The notes beneath the pieces were generated by a model. It did not search any database and had not been told where the DNA came from. It worked only from the letters and a program-made list of their open reading frames with translations. Below are positions 11,101-20,398 of a DNA stretch of 22,767 nucleotides, one piece after another. The DNA lies in contig NW_019091366.1 in assembly GCF_001949145.1 (NCBI RefSeq), positions 2,341,049-2,363,815 on the forward strand. The letters are read 5' to 3'. Each line of letters begins with the position of its first letter. Within the stretch, counting starts at the first letter, position 1. The translations under genes were made by a program, and so were the position numbers. The stretch is from Acanthaster planci (Eukaryota > Echinodermata > Asteroidea > Valvatida > Acanthasteridae).

Positions 11101-14100
11101 GGAAGTTTGTGGGCTTCAGGTGGCTTGGAAGGTATCAACTCAAACAGTCTTGCCTACATGTATATTGTGAATGCAGAAAATATTGTACGATGTGAATGAG
11201 AAAAAATTTGATAGGTATACAGGTTCATTTGTGTTTACTGTCATTTTTTTTTTAGTGACTCATCACTTTGACCAGGAGACTTTCAACGGTGAGCCATAAT
11301 GGCAAGAGTGTTATGCTGCTTGCAATCTCTACCATATTTTCATCAAATATGAACTTGTGCATAGGGCAAGTGATCACATGATCAAAGCAAAACGAACGCA
11401 CGGTGTGCAAGTTTAGTCATCAAAAGTACCTGTACATGTCCTTGAGTGTCTCTTATAGAACGATTTAAGGACTTAATGCCAGATTACAATCACTGTCATG
11501 TGAACATGTGCCATTCTGAATCACAATATCATCAATCTTGCTAAGATAAACCATGTATCTGGATGCTTCTGAGGTTAATCCGACCCAAGTAAGAAAACCC
11601 TACATTTTCTTTCACTTTGTCTGCTGTATCCTGACCCACTAGAATTGTCTCTTCCATGGTCCTTTCCCCACTTTTCTGTAATTCCTTTGGTATTTGTTAC
11701 ATAACACCTGTACATTATTTTTCTGTTTTAATATGAAGGTTGTATGCTAATTATAACTTTCTGTGATGCGCATTTCAAATTGAAAGCATTTGAAAATGAA
11801 TATTTTTTTTCTTCCCTCAGACGTGGTAACAACTACTTTTATGACCAAACATAAAATGAACCACCCAATCTTAGAATATCTTCTCAACAAAAGCTGAAAC
11901 AGGTTACTGTACAAGCTAACAAGAATCTCATTTCCTGTGCTTAAAATAAGGTTTGAGTCTGACGTCAATCCACAGTCAGCCCAAAATAGATTGCGTATGA
12001 AAGTGGAACTTATGACCTTTGTTTTAGAGGGTAAGGACAATATGACTGTGTCCCTCTTACAGTTTCAAAAAAAAAAAATTCTACATTTTTCGGGCAGATG
12101 TAATTTTTCCTTAATAATTAGTCATTTACAAAAATATTTTATGTATTTTTTTAACATGTTTTCTTTCTTTTTTTACAAGAAGAATGTATTTTTCTTTTAG
12201 TTCTTTTAATTTTAAAAATATACTAATTAACCCTAACAGTCCTCAGTCCTCTAACAGGTGAGGGATTGAGGACTGTTAGGGTTAATTCGTTTATTTTTTA
12301 TTGAAGGGCCCTAACGAAATCAAGCTTCAGCTGTTTAGGTTACCTTGGATAAATAAAGGAATAAATAAACAATATAAATATGAACAGTTTTACCATTTCA
12401 AACTTACAATTGAATACAATAAACCAACATTTGATTAAAGACCACATTGAAATTATTTTTAAGCCTAGCATCAGATGAGTTGTTAGTTTTGAACTATAGG
12501 GAACACTGTTGTGTTAATAAACTAGGTTACCTGTGATCTGTCAGACCCATTACTGTAGGTGGATCCTGGGCCACTGTTGGCGCCACTGCCTACTGGACTG
12601 TGCGGACTTTTAGGACTGAGGAAGCCATGAACAAATAGAATTTGATTTTATTCAGTCATCACAAAAAACACTTTCAACTTTCAGGGATGATTTCATATAT
12701 GTTCCTCTAACTCGCATCTCAGCCAGCCTGTGGTAATCTGAGTCAAATTGTATACACCTCACTGCTTTTACTTTAAAATGGACAGAATCCTCTTGGATCA
12801 GGGTCAAGAAATTGTAAATCATTGTAAGATTGGAATCATAAAGATTGGAATCATCTATAACTTGATATTACATGTCAGTAGATAAAAACAAAGGTATTTT
12901 TGTGTCATTACTTTCCTTCACAGTGGATGCTTTTAAAAGAGTTTGAAGCGTCCCTAACAAGGATGCTTGGAAGGGTTTAATTTTTGCACTTGTTATAAAT
13001 ATTAGTTTGCTGTCAAACTAAGGCCACTTAAAAAAGTTCAGCATTAGTTGTATTTGCAAAAAACAAGCAGGGAGGAGGTTTTTTTTTAAATACTATTGTA
13101 TGCATGCTGTTCTGGATTGCCACAACCACAGAAAGAAAGCGCGATGTTCACTTCAGACTCGTGCACAGAAGTGCACATGACATTGTGTGTATGTTCTCAG
13201 GTCGCATGTTGTGCGTGCACAAGGTTGTGTGGGCATTGTAGAAACTACGGGGGATGGCTATGGACATCGGAAAAGACAACTTTTAAAGGAAAAAAAAAGC
13301 AAAATTTTTTGAGGCAGGTGTTGATGCTAAACTAATTATTTTTCTTATGTGGCTTAATGGCACTTAACTGATATTTCATGTAACTAACCTCCCTCCCTGA
13401 GAACTCCCTCTTGATGTGGATCGTGACTCCCTCTGGGCTTCCATCAGCAACTTTTCCATGTTACCATTGTACATAGATAGTGGTCTGTTAGTGCTATTCC
13501 CATTACCACTGTCACCCCCTTCTTGGTTGAAGACCACCCATGAATCTAAAGGAAAAAAAGAGCATGGATGTCAAGAAAAATCTTTCTTGAAAAGACCTTT
13601 TTGTTGTTGAGTTGATTGCTGGGAAATAGTGTAAAACTTTGACACGATGGTTGGGTGCACTTTCAGTTCAATTCTTTATTTTTGTGTCATTATAAATATG
13701 ATGATTGATTTCACAACATCTCTGCTCAAGCATACTGTAATGCCTTTCATCAACGACGCCTACGTTCTTCATTACGGGCTTACAAACAACAGGTCTTAAT
13801 CCAAATCTTTCTGAGTAATATCTGTATATCATCCCTGATCTTCAGTAAAGTGGCCAATAATGTTCTGTTTCTACGTGGAAAATACATGTATTTCGACAGA
13901 CGACAGGAATGTGAATGACATATCTAACTCAACAGACCCCTTGTGTTAAGGTGGAGTCAGGGGCTATTCTGTGTTATTTTAATTTCATTACAATGAATGC
14001 ACTAAAGGTTTACTTGAACCTATCCTAGAGAAAGAAAGAAATGCCATCGAATGTGATGTCATACGCAGGGGGTCTATTAGCCCCACTAGTGTGGCATGGA

Positions 14101-14930
14101 TCACTCCCGATTTATCCTTAATAAATCGGGAGTGATCCGTGCCACACTAGTGGGGCTAGGGGTCTATAAAGAAAGCCACAGCTTTAGTGACAGAAATTTG
14201 ATGAAAAAATTGGCTTTTAGGTTAAAAAGATGCATCCTCTGACTATGTTGGCTATTGTTTGTTGTATGTGCACAAAGTCAAGGAGTCAGGAGAACAGGAC
14301 AGGCACACAAATAGGGACGCTTTTAGCAACAGCAAAACAGAAATGGAAAAACGTATAAGACATGCCTTGAAGCTGAAAATGAAGCAATCAAAGTAATTAT
14401 CCATCTCTGATTCTCTTAGTCTTAGCATGGAGGGAGGAAAAAAGATGGTCTTAGGCTCTTATTATTTGTCCACACCCTTTGTACTCGTGGTGATTGACGA
14501 TCTTTGAAATAAAAAAATCTGCTCGGGTGATTTTCACACATGGCTACAATTTACAAAGTCCTGTGTTGAGGGAACTTTGCCTTGTAACATTAAAACGAAT
14601 CTGAAATCAGAAACTTGACCGAAACTGGGCTACGTATTACAGTACGTGTCGACTGCTCTAATTCTGACGACTTCAGAAATTGACGACACGTCCGTCCGCT
14701 TTTTGTACAACTTATTTAACAAGGACATGAAGGACGACCTGCCAGATGTTTTGCACGAACAATATGAAAAGTCTGTCGTAAAGTGAACGATTAATTAGCC
14801 TACTTGCAAACATGCACGAACAACACTAATTTCGCCATACGAACAACAATAAAGTTTCATAGAGGAGAATGTTAGTATTGTTACCGTTCAACGAGTCTTC
14901 ACCGTGCCTTCTCGGCGAATTGCTGGCCAT
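8149..14930 (-). CDS. BNIP3: BNIP3/NIX-type mitophagy receptor, complete
   Basis: Six coding exons, read on the minus strand: 14930-14885, 13545-13389, 12615-12531, 10567-10470, 8786-8643 and 8191-8149. Every intron is GT-AG with matching phase, giving 190 aa (human BNIP3 has 194). The product is an outer mitochondrial membrane receptor that tethers damaged mitochondria to LC3/GABARAP on the forming autophagosome. Residues 17-21 are SWVVF, a W-x-x-F LIR at the same position as human W18-L21. Residues 38-56 (LSMYNGNMEKLLMEAQRES) match the conserved region after the LIR, reported in NIX to bind WIPI proteins. Residues 69-75 (PKSPHSP) hold Ser-Pro sites. Residues 113-129 (AEWIWDWSSRPEPLPPK) match the BH3-like region. 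Residues 158-182 are the membrane anchor, followed by a short tail ending RVISPRSS. The helix has Thr169-Asn170 where vertebrates have Ser-His, but Gly177 and Gly181 are kept. The start is in a good context (aaaATGG). Confidence 0.97.
8543..8577 (-). repeat. Decayed partial copy of BNIP3 exon 5
   Basis: This intron 5 segment aligns without gaps to 8696-8730 inside coding exon 5, at an offset of 153 bases. It includes a 15-base identical block (agttgctcttcatgg on the plus strand). In the exon's frame the copy has a TAG stop, so it is not usable as an alternative exon. It looks like a relic of a local duplication of the exon segment for residues AMKSNFLSTEVL. Confidence 0.5.
10083..10270. mobile_element. 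188-bp TIR element in BNIP3 intron 4
   Basis: Terminal inverted repeats of 46 bases (10083-10128 and 10225-10270) match at about 41 of 46 positions. Both arms hold cactgttgctatacctcgtg and aagcttttgc. The 96-base centre has no coding potential. Weaker arm similarity continues about ten bases outward on both sides. This is the form of a MITE or foldback element. No target duplication was obvious, so the superfamily is unassigned. Confidence 0.8.
12231..12281. mobile_element. 51-bp TTAA-flanked foldback element (piggyBac-like)
   Basis: The element begins CCCTAACAGTCCTCA and ends with its exact reverse complement. It is flanked on each side by TTAA (12227-12230 and 12282-12285). Symmetry extends two bases further, giving 21-base perfect arms (12225-12245 and 12267-12287) around a 21-base loop. 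TTAA target duplication with CCCT-type termini is typical of the piggyBac superfamily, though Kolobok also uses TTAA. It is far too short to encode a transposase. It lies in BNIP3 intron 3. Confidence 0.75.
14078..14158. mobile_element. 81-bp perfect-hairpin MITE with 9-bp target duplication
   Basis: Two 38-base arms (14078-14115 and 14121-14158) pair throughout except for one T/C difference, which would be a G-U wobble in RNA. The loop has five bases. The termini are tagccccactagtgtggca. A direct repeat ggggtctat flanks the element exactly (14069-14077 and 14159-14167), as expected of a 9-base target duplication. That size suggests a Mutator-like or similar superfamily, but the family is not assigned. 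It lies in BNIP3 intron 1, so it would be transcribed as a long hairpin within the pre-mRNA. Confidence 0.88.
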
Positions 14931-15070
14931 TTTTCAAGTCGATTTTGTTGCTTTTAGCCTACTGCGTAGCATACGTGTCAAATCTCCCTGGTACGTGAAC
15001 GCACAAACACTGCGTGCTTTTTTTCTCTGTGCAATGTTTTGCTTCCGCGATTCCCATCGGGGGTGCACGT
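14640..15070. promoter_or_regulatory. BNIP3 first-exon region with five RCGTG (HRE) cores
   Basis: ACGTG cores lie at 14644-14648, 14973-14977 and 14993-14997 on the plus strand, and at 14687-14691 and 15066-15070 on the minus strand. They surround the BNIP3 start codon (14930) in a stretch richer in CpG than its surroundings. BNIP3 is a classic HIF-1 target in vertebrates, so these are candidate hypoxia-response elements. A five-base core is common by chance; the clustering is what supports the call. Confidence 0.45.
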
Positions 15071-15371
15071 CCTATTTTTTCGCCGCTCAAGATTTCCATA
15101 ACATCTATTTATATTTACAAAACGTCGGTAAATGTAGTGTCTTTTTTCTCGGTAGAGTGTATTTTGACTACGAATGACGGTGAAAAATATATCAGATAAC
15201 ATTTTCTCATTATAAACGGATAAAAAATACACCCGGTACAAAATAGGACGGCCTTTCTCGTTTAGCCACTGGCGACCTGTCTTGACACAAAATTAGCATA
15301 ATAAATGATTATATTTGACCAATGAAATGCCGAATGCAGCAGTAAGAGCAGATCACCTGATCATAACAGAC

Positions 15372-15379
15372 TGACGTCA
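15372..15379. promoter_or_regulatory. Palindromic CRE (TGACGTCA)
   Basis: A perfect CREB/ATF site about 440 bases upstream of the BNIP3 ATG on its promoter side. A second identical octamer lies in BNIP3 intron 3 (11960-11967). Function is inferred from the motif alone. Confidence 0.4.
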
Positions 15380-15420
15380 TTAATGTAAACAGCACCATGT
15401 GTACTGTCTTCAAGACAATA

Positions 15421-17005
15421 AATCAGTAAAGGAATTTGATTTCTATACAAATTATGAATTTACGAGCCAGATTCCCCAAGAGGTGTTTCTCGTACTCAGA
15501 TTCATATGCTTGCCGTACATAGTGGATGTGTTTTTTTTCCAAACAGTCAGAGAAAAGAAACCAAATTCAGGTATTTAACAATCCGCAATTTAATTTAGAA
15601 GCACTTTACTACTTTCTAAAGTCGTCATATAATACTCATAGCAAGTTGCATGTTAATCCTTCCTTCTCATCTCTAAACCACATATTTAAAAAAAAATCAC
15701 CAATCTCACTGTCACTTTCAATCCAGCGTATCTTAAAAGAAATTTTCAGTTATTCCTGTGAGACAACCTAGGAAAGTTATACTATTTAGTATAAAGATAG
15801 TGAAACTAGAAATCTTTGTGTTAGATTAAAAGATATAAAATAGATCTATTCTGTTATCGTTACTTGACTTTATTGAATAATTCAAAGAAGATTGTTATTA
15901 TTAACTGATGGAAATTTTTGTTCATTTAAAAATCTCCCTGTATGTACAACATAAATAATTATGTCTCTAAAAATATTAAACACAACATAAATCTACTTGT
16001 TTGGTGACAACAAACTATATACATGCATAATCATATCATTTGCATAAATTCATGAGGATACTAAACTGAAGACAGCACAGGTTGGAGAAAACGCAGCATA
16101 GAAGTCATGTCATGATATCATAACGCCCACTGTGAACACAAAATGGGCAATGTTCAAGGTCCAGAATTTGTCACAAGTATGCAAAGTTGTTTCAGTGGTG
16201 CCTCTGATTAGAAACAATATACATTATTTGAAATAGCATTTTCTGATAACAGGGATTCTCTTTGTTAATGAGGTGAATTTATTTACCCTCAGAAAACTTA
16301 GAGAAAACATTTTCACTACATCTTGGTGTTCCAAATATTTGTAATGAATTGTCAAACACACGTTGAACTCGGAATAACTGTCTACTCCCACAGAGAAGAG
16401 CTGCATTTCTAGGACAAAATAAAATTCCGCATCAAAATTAAAAAAAAAAAGTTTTGAAAAACTGATTTGACGGAAGTAAGTAAAGGAAAGTCTGCTACTT
16501 TGACCATATTTCAAGATCCAGTTACTCTCTTAAAGCTACTGTACTACAAGGAATAGCCAATGGCAGCCGCTCCAGAGACAGATAAAGAACGTTAAAGATG
16601 GACAAAATAAAGAAATGGATCAGTCTTAACACTAAGTCAGACAAGTCAGAACAAAAGAATGGTCGCCAAGGCTCCGGCAGAGTATGTCATGTGATGATGA
16701 TGATGATGAACATCGGTGTGGAGAACCTATGAGTAATTCCTCCCAACTCTTATGGTTAACTAAAATTCCAACAAACTCCTCCAAATGAACTTCTCAACTG
16801 TGTTTGACTTTTGACCAAGAAAACATGGCTCTCAGGAAACCTAACATATTCATTTGCTCAAATGTTAACCAAGGCCCTAGGAAAGTCTACTTATTTTAGA
16901 TATCATTGATGTTTAAAAAATGGTCCTGTGAAAGTACTTTCTGAGTAGATTTCTCGATCTTTTAGTTGTCTGATTTCATGGAACAGAGCAAAGCATGTTC
17001 AAGCT
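15421..17005 (-). other. Intergenic and probable FBXO30-like 3' UTR
   Basis: No conserved coding segment is visible on either strand between the BNIP3 promoter and the FBXO30-like stop (17006). The first canonical poly(A) signal downstream of that stop on the minus strand is AATAAA (plus-strand TTTATT at 16278-16283). A short ATG trinucleotide run occurs near 16692-16710, and a perfect octamer ATTTGCAT near 16038. Neither is tied to a gene. Confidence 0.45.
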
Positions 17006-18796
17006 TTAATCACTAGATGCTGGGCCCGGGAGATCAACAGCAAACTGCCATATCTGAGGAATAAACAAAAACAATGCATTCATGGCAATGATGCCATTTA
17101 ATGTTGCTTGTGATCTTTAAAGGGTATTCATAGCTTTAACACTAGAAAATAAAGCCACAGAATGAACCCCAACCCTATCCCCCCAGACCTCTTAACCCTC
17201 CTGTAGACTGGATCTATGGTTATCTGATAATAGAACTCTGAAATAAATCAAAGGCAGATTCTTGCATTGGCAAAGTAAAATCAAAAGCAGATGTAAAACC
17301 CCATGTCAAGTAATGGTGCAGCCAAACTAGGTGCTGGATTTGAGAAGATTTGCAATGGTTTAACAGGGTGAATAAATCAATATCATTTTGCAAAACTCTA
17401 TCAAAACAGACATTGAATTCATTTCAAGTGCCTTTAAGTGTTCAGGAATGTAAACACATATTGATTTTGAGATGATTTTGGGTTAGTGGCAATATTTACA
17501 CAAGCCTATAACTATAGGCGTGTTGTTAGTTTACTTAGATCTTTCATCTTTTGCAGATGCACGTCTCTCTGTACGTCTCCTACCTTTTTGTCTGAAAATC
17601 TGTCCGTTTGGCTATTCATTGGTTGCCAATTTTAACAATAAATAAATAAATGTTGATATCGGACCACTCCTACCTTCTGGGTCACAACCCAAGTGTCATC
17701 AACTTGTTTATCCCAGGTTAATGTCACCATGCCACATTCCTGCAGCAGGCTAGCACAGACCCGACGAAGGAATCTGGATGTGAGTGACAAAGCAGACAAG
17801 TCACGAGGATCCAAAAATCTGCCGATGTGCTTCAAGACAGGAAAGGGTAAAGTCTCAAGGCCTGGAGGCACTGAGGAAGAATCAGGTAAGGGGCTTGTTG
17901 GGGACATAGGGGGTACCTCCATTTCATCAACAGGTGAGGTTGGGCTTTTGATAGGCTCAAAATCCTCAGATAAGAGTCGTTCTGTGTCCTTCCAGGGTAC
18001 CTTGCAGAGATCATCATTGGATCTCTTTGGTCTTGGTTTCGTGAGGAGACTTCCGTGAGTTTTCAGGGCCTCCTCTCGCTTTTTCTTCTTGTCCTCTAGC
18101 AACTCTGCCAGCTCATCCTTTGACATGACGTTGAAGTTATCAGCAGGAATGCTGGAGTCATACTCTGATTCCTCGGCTAACTTCTCAGCTGCTAGTTTCC
18201 GGGCCATCTTGTCGGCTATGATGGGAGCACAGTGATGATCATGCTCGACACCTGAGTTAAAATGTCGCTTGAATTCATCCATTCTGTACCCCTGAGATAA
18301 TGACAAATTGCATGCAAAGATAAGGAAGGCACGTACAATAATATCAATTCAACAGCGTAATCTAGTACCAAGCACTGTTTCTGACAATGCAAAGCAACAA
18401 AACTCTTTGTCACTAGAAAATTCTAAATATCTTCTTTTCTATGACTCTGTTTTCGAAAAAGTTGAACATTTGAGAATTAAGAAATAGGCAAGGAATGAAT
18501 CAGTATAAGCTTACATAACCACACTGGACAACAAATGCTGGGCAGTGGACAAGATGTGATGGGACCATCTTTCGAGTCATGGTGGCTGGACAACCATTGA
18601 TACGATTATAGCATTCAATCCTGGTATTAGGACAGCGTGTCAGATGATCCGACATCTTGCACGTATGAAGGCGCGCCCCGCATTCCTGAGGACAGTTGAT
18701 GTTAAGACATGAAACCCCTCCTACTGTCTCCACACTGCACCATTGCTTATAGCACGAGTCACAGTGACTGTGAGAGGGTGCTTGTATTTCTGCCAT
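17006..18796 (-). CDS. FBXO30: FBXO30/FBXO40-like F-box protein with TRAF-type zinc finger
   Basis: Three coding exons on the minus strand, 18796-18515, 18291-17674 and 17053-17006, all phase 0, encode 315 aa. Residues 9-92 form a Cys/His-rich TRAF-type zinc finger: HSHCDSC, then C30, C35, C39, H44, C46, H51, C55, C62, C69, H81, C85 and C92. It aligns closely with the N-terminus of human FBXO30. Residues 95-114 (GYRMDEFKRHF, then EHDHH) resemble the second finger of FBXO30. A charged helix (about 121-171) and Ser-Pro-rich SPTSP repeats (about 210-228) follow. The F-box at 239-280 (LPFPVLKHIGRFLD, SRFLRRVCASLLQ) would bind Skp1 in an SCF ubiquitin ligase. The tail GMVTLTW and KIWQFA matches FBXO30 (KVWRFS). 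Vertebrate FBXO30 is about 745 aa, so the long middle region is missing. FBXO30 targets Eg5 in mammals; the substrate here is unknown. Confidence 0.92.
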
Positions 18797-18799
18797 TAT

Positions 18800-19184
18800 C
18801 TGGAAAGGGTAAAGTCACAAGAAATACCTCCTTGTAGTACATTGTGTGTTGACTGTGAAAACAATATTAAACTGCCCATCGTGATGACTAGTTAATTAAA
18901 GCCCCCCGGAAGAGTTCCACATACGGACAACACTCCTAATTTTCCCTAAAATGTTACCAGCCATCAGAAAGTGACATTGATATTAAACACGTCCCAAAAA
19001 GTGAAAGTTAGCTGAAAAAATTCTGAACCCATTTACTAAGGAAACACTAACTTTTTCGGACAAGTCTCATATGTTAGTGCACAGGAGCATCACGTGGATG
19101 TTATCCGTATATGGAACTCTTTCCAAGCCCCCTTTCATTAACCAAAGGCAATATATTTGTAAACATTTAAAATTAAAGCCTTAC
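18800..19184 (-). other. FBXO30-like 5' UTR intron (probable)
   Basis: The acceptor ccctttccag ends three bases upstream of the FBXO30-like ATG (exon begins ATAATGG at 18799). A plausible donor (TTTG|gtaagg) lies at 19184-19183 on the minus strand. Most of the intron is occupied by the 218-bp MITE at 18907-19124. Confidence 0.55.
18907..19124. mobile_element. 218-bp MITE, copy 1, with 8-bp target duplication
   Basis: Terminal inverted repeats are about 27 bases (22 of 27 matching), close to GGAAAGAGTTCCATATACGG plus ACAACAC. The element is flanked by the direct repeat AAGCCCCC (18899-18906 and 19125-19132). An 8-base duplication is typical of hAT-type elements, though the termini do not prove that. 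The inside is non-coding. A related copy lies at 20641-20813. Confidence 0.85.
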
Positions 19185-19430
19185 CAAACCTTCTGACTTG
19201 CTGATTGAGGCGTGGGTGCGAACTTTGTTGTGGCACTTAATCACATTCCTTGCTCGACCACAAGGACGCCCTCTACCGTGACCATGAAACTTCTGGAAAT
19301 GGTCAGGTTCCTGCCTCTATCTACTTGACGTGAAAATCTGCTCTCACCACTAGTCTGGATGATCGATGACACTACCTCCTGTTATGACGATGGCGAGTGC
19401 AAGCTACGCAGCGCAAGTACACGAAGTATG
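19185..19430. promoter_or_regulatory. Probable bidirectional promoter of FBXO30-like and GOLGA7
   Basis: The two genes diverge from this interval, which is visibly richer in CpG than its flanks. The 19185-19330 part is a candidate FBXO30-like 5' exon read on the minus strand, ending at a gtaagg donor. A GOLGA7 first exon could lie near 19380-19420, before a weak gtatgg donor at 19425. Start sites are not defined by any visible motif such as a TATA box. Confidence 0.4.
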
Positions 19431-20395
19431 GCACGAATATCAACATTTTTTCTCCATCACGTAGCTTTCAAGGGTGTGATCGCTTTTGTATTTAAATATA
19501 ATGTGCTTGGTTTATTTCGTGAATGTGCTTATTTGAGAAATAGGTTCGTATTTAGGACGTATTTTAGAATGACTTGCCGTACGCCGGCGATATACATCAT
19601 TACATGGCCTAGTCATGAGTAGCCTAGGTCGTGCTACAGTACAGTGTACAGTCTGTAGAGTCGACATGTGATTGTGAAACACACACCGTGGTGACGGGCC
19701 CATTTCACAAGCCTTATCGCAAATACTGCATTTTGCAGTAGAAAGGGATTTGGGGAAGGAAAAAGGACCAAATATTGATTCTTTCTCCTTCCCACAGACT
19801 CAGTGCCTTTCTGCCGTTGTGCAAAATTACCGTTGTATTTGCAATAAGGGGATAGAGCTGCTTAAGCACTAAAAAACCTTGCTTAAAAAGCAAAGGTTAC
19901 CAGCTCAAAATCTATGCATATATGTGATTGTCATGCTAACCAAAACATAGGTGAATACCATTTCAAACAATATACATCACATGGCCCGACGTGGAATTTT
20001 GGCTTGCATGGCTGGTAACCTGATTTGTCAAGCAAGGCCAAGGTTTTTTCACGCTTAATGGCCCCAGCTGCAGGTACGTACATATACATGGTGGTCATGA
20101 GTGAAAACTCTATGGCATGTATGGCAATGCATCTCGGCCGATGTGGAGTGTGTTGTGGCACACAGTTTTTATCAGTAAGTCCACCAAGTTGTGTACTGCG
20201 GCTGAGCCACAGTCAGCCTACACACAAGTGTAAGGCCCACATAGTCATATTGTTGCTCTTCAAATGTGAACATAGCCAAAGTGGAATTTTTTTTTAGAAA
20301 AAAGTTCAGGTCTGTCAATTTCATTGTTCCTCTTTAATGGCTGATAAAAATCACAAGTTCACAACTGTCAGTCTCATGAATCTTGTTCTTTTCAG
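19431..20395 (+). other. GOLGA7 5' intron region
   Basis: This precedes the acceptor (cttttcag, ending at 20395) that opens the first recognisable GOLGA7 exon. It carries one TIR element. A strong donor-like CAG|gtacgt at 20071-20079 may mark an alternative 5' exon, but I cannot confirm it. No coding segment is supported. Confidence 0.45.
19861..20059. mobile_element. ~199-bp TIR element in GOLGA7 5' intron
   Basis: Imperfect inverted arms at 19861-19904 and 20011-20059 share ttaagc, aaaaaaccttg, a ttgctt-type core and ggttaccagc in the same order, with small gaps. The centre is non-coding. The sequence differs from the other TIR elements in the window. No clear target duplication was seen, so the ends are approximate. 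Confidence 0.6.
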
Positions 20396-20398
20396 CCA

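Noticed and set aside
17693-18058. 121-codon open frame opposite the F-box exon.
   Set aside because: It is the antisense shadow of the FBXO30-like exon, whose minus-strand product has clear homology.
19390-19425. A coding first exon for GOLGA7 starting MASASYAAQVHE, in frame with exon 20396.
   Set aside because: The frame fits, but the gtatgg donor is weak, and the ATG at 20399 already gives the exact human length of 137 aa. Left as possible 5' UTR.
20059-20073. Exon starting ATGGCCCCAGCTGCAG before the strong gtacgt donor.
   Set aside because: Spliced to 20396 it reads out of the GOLGA7 frame. At most it is a 5' UTR exon with an upstream ORF.
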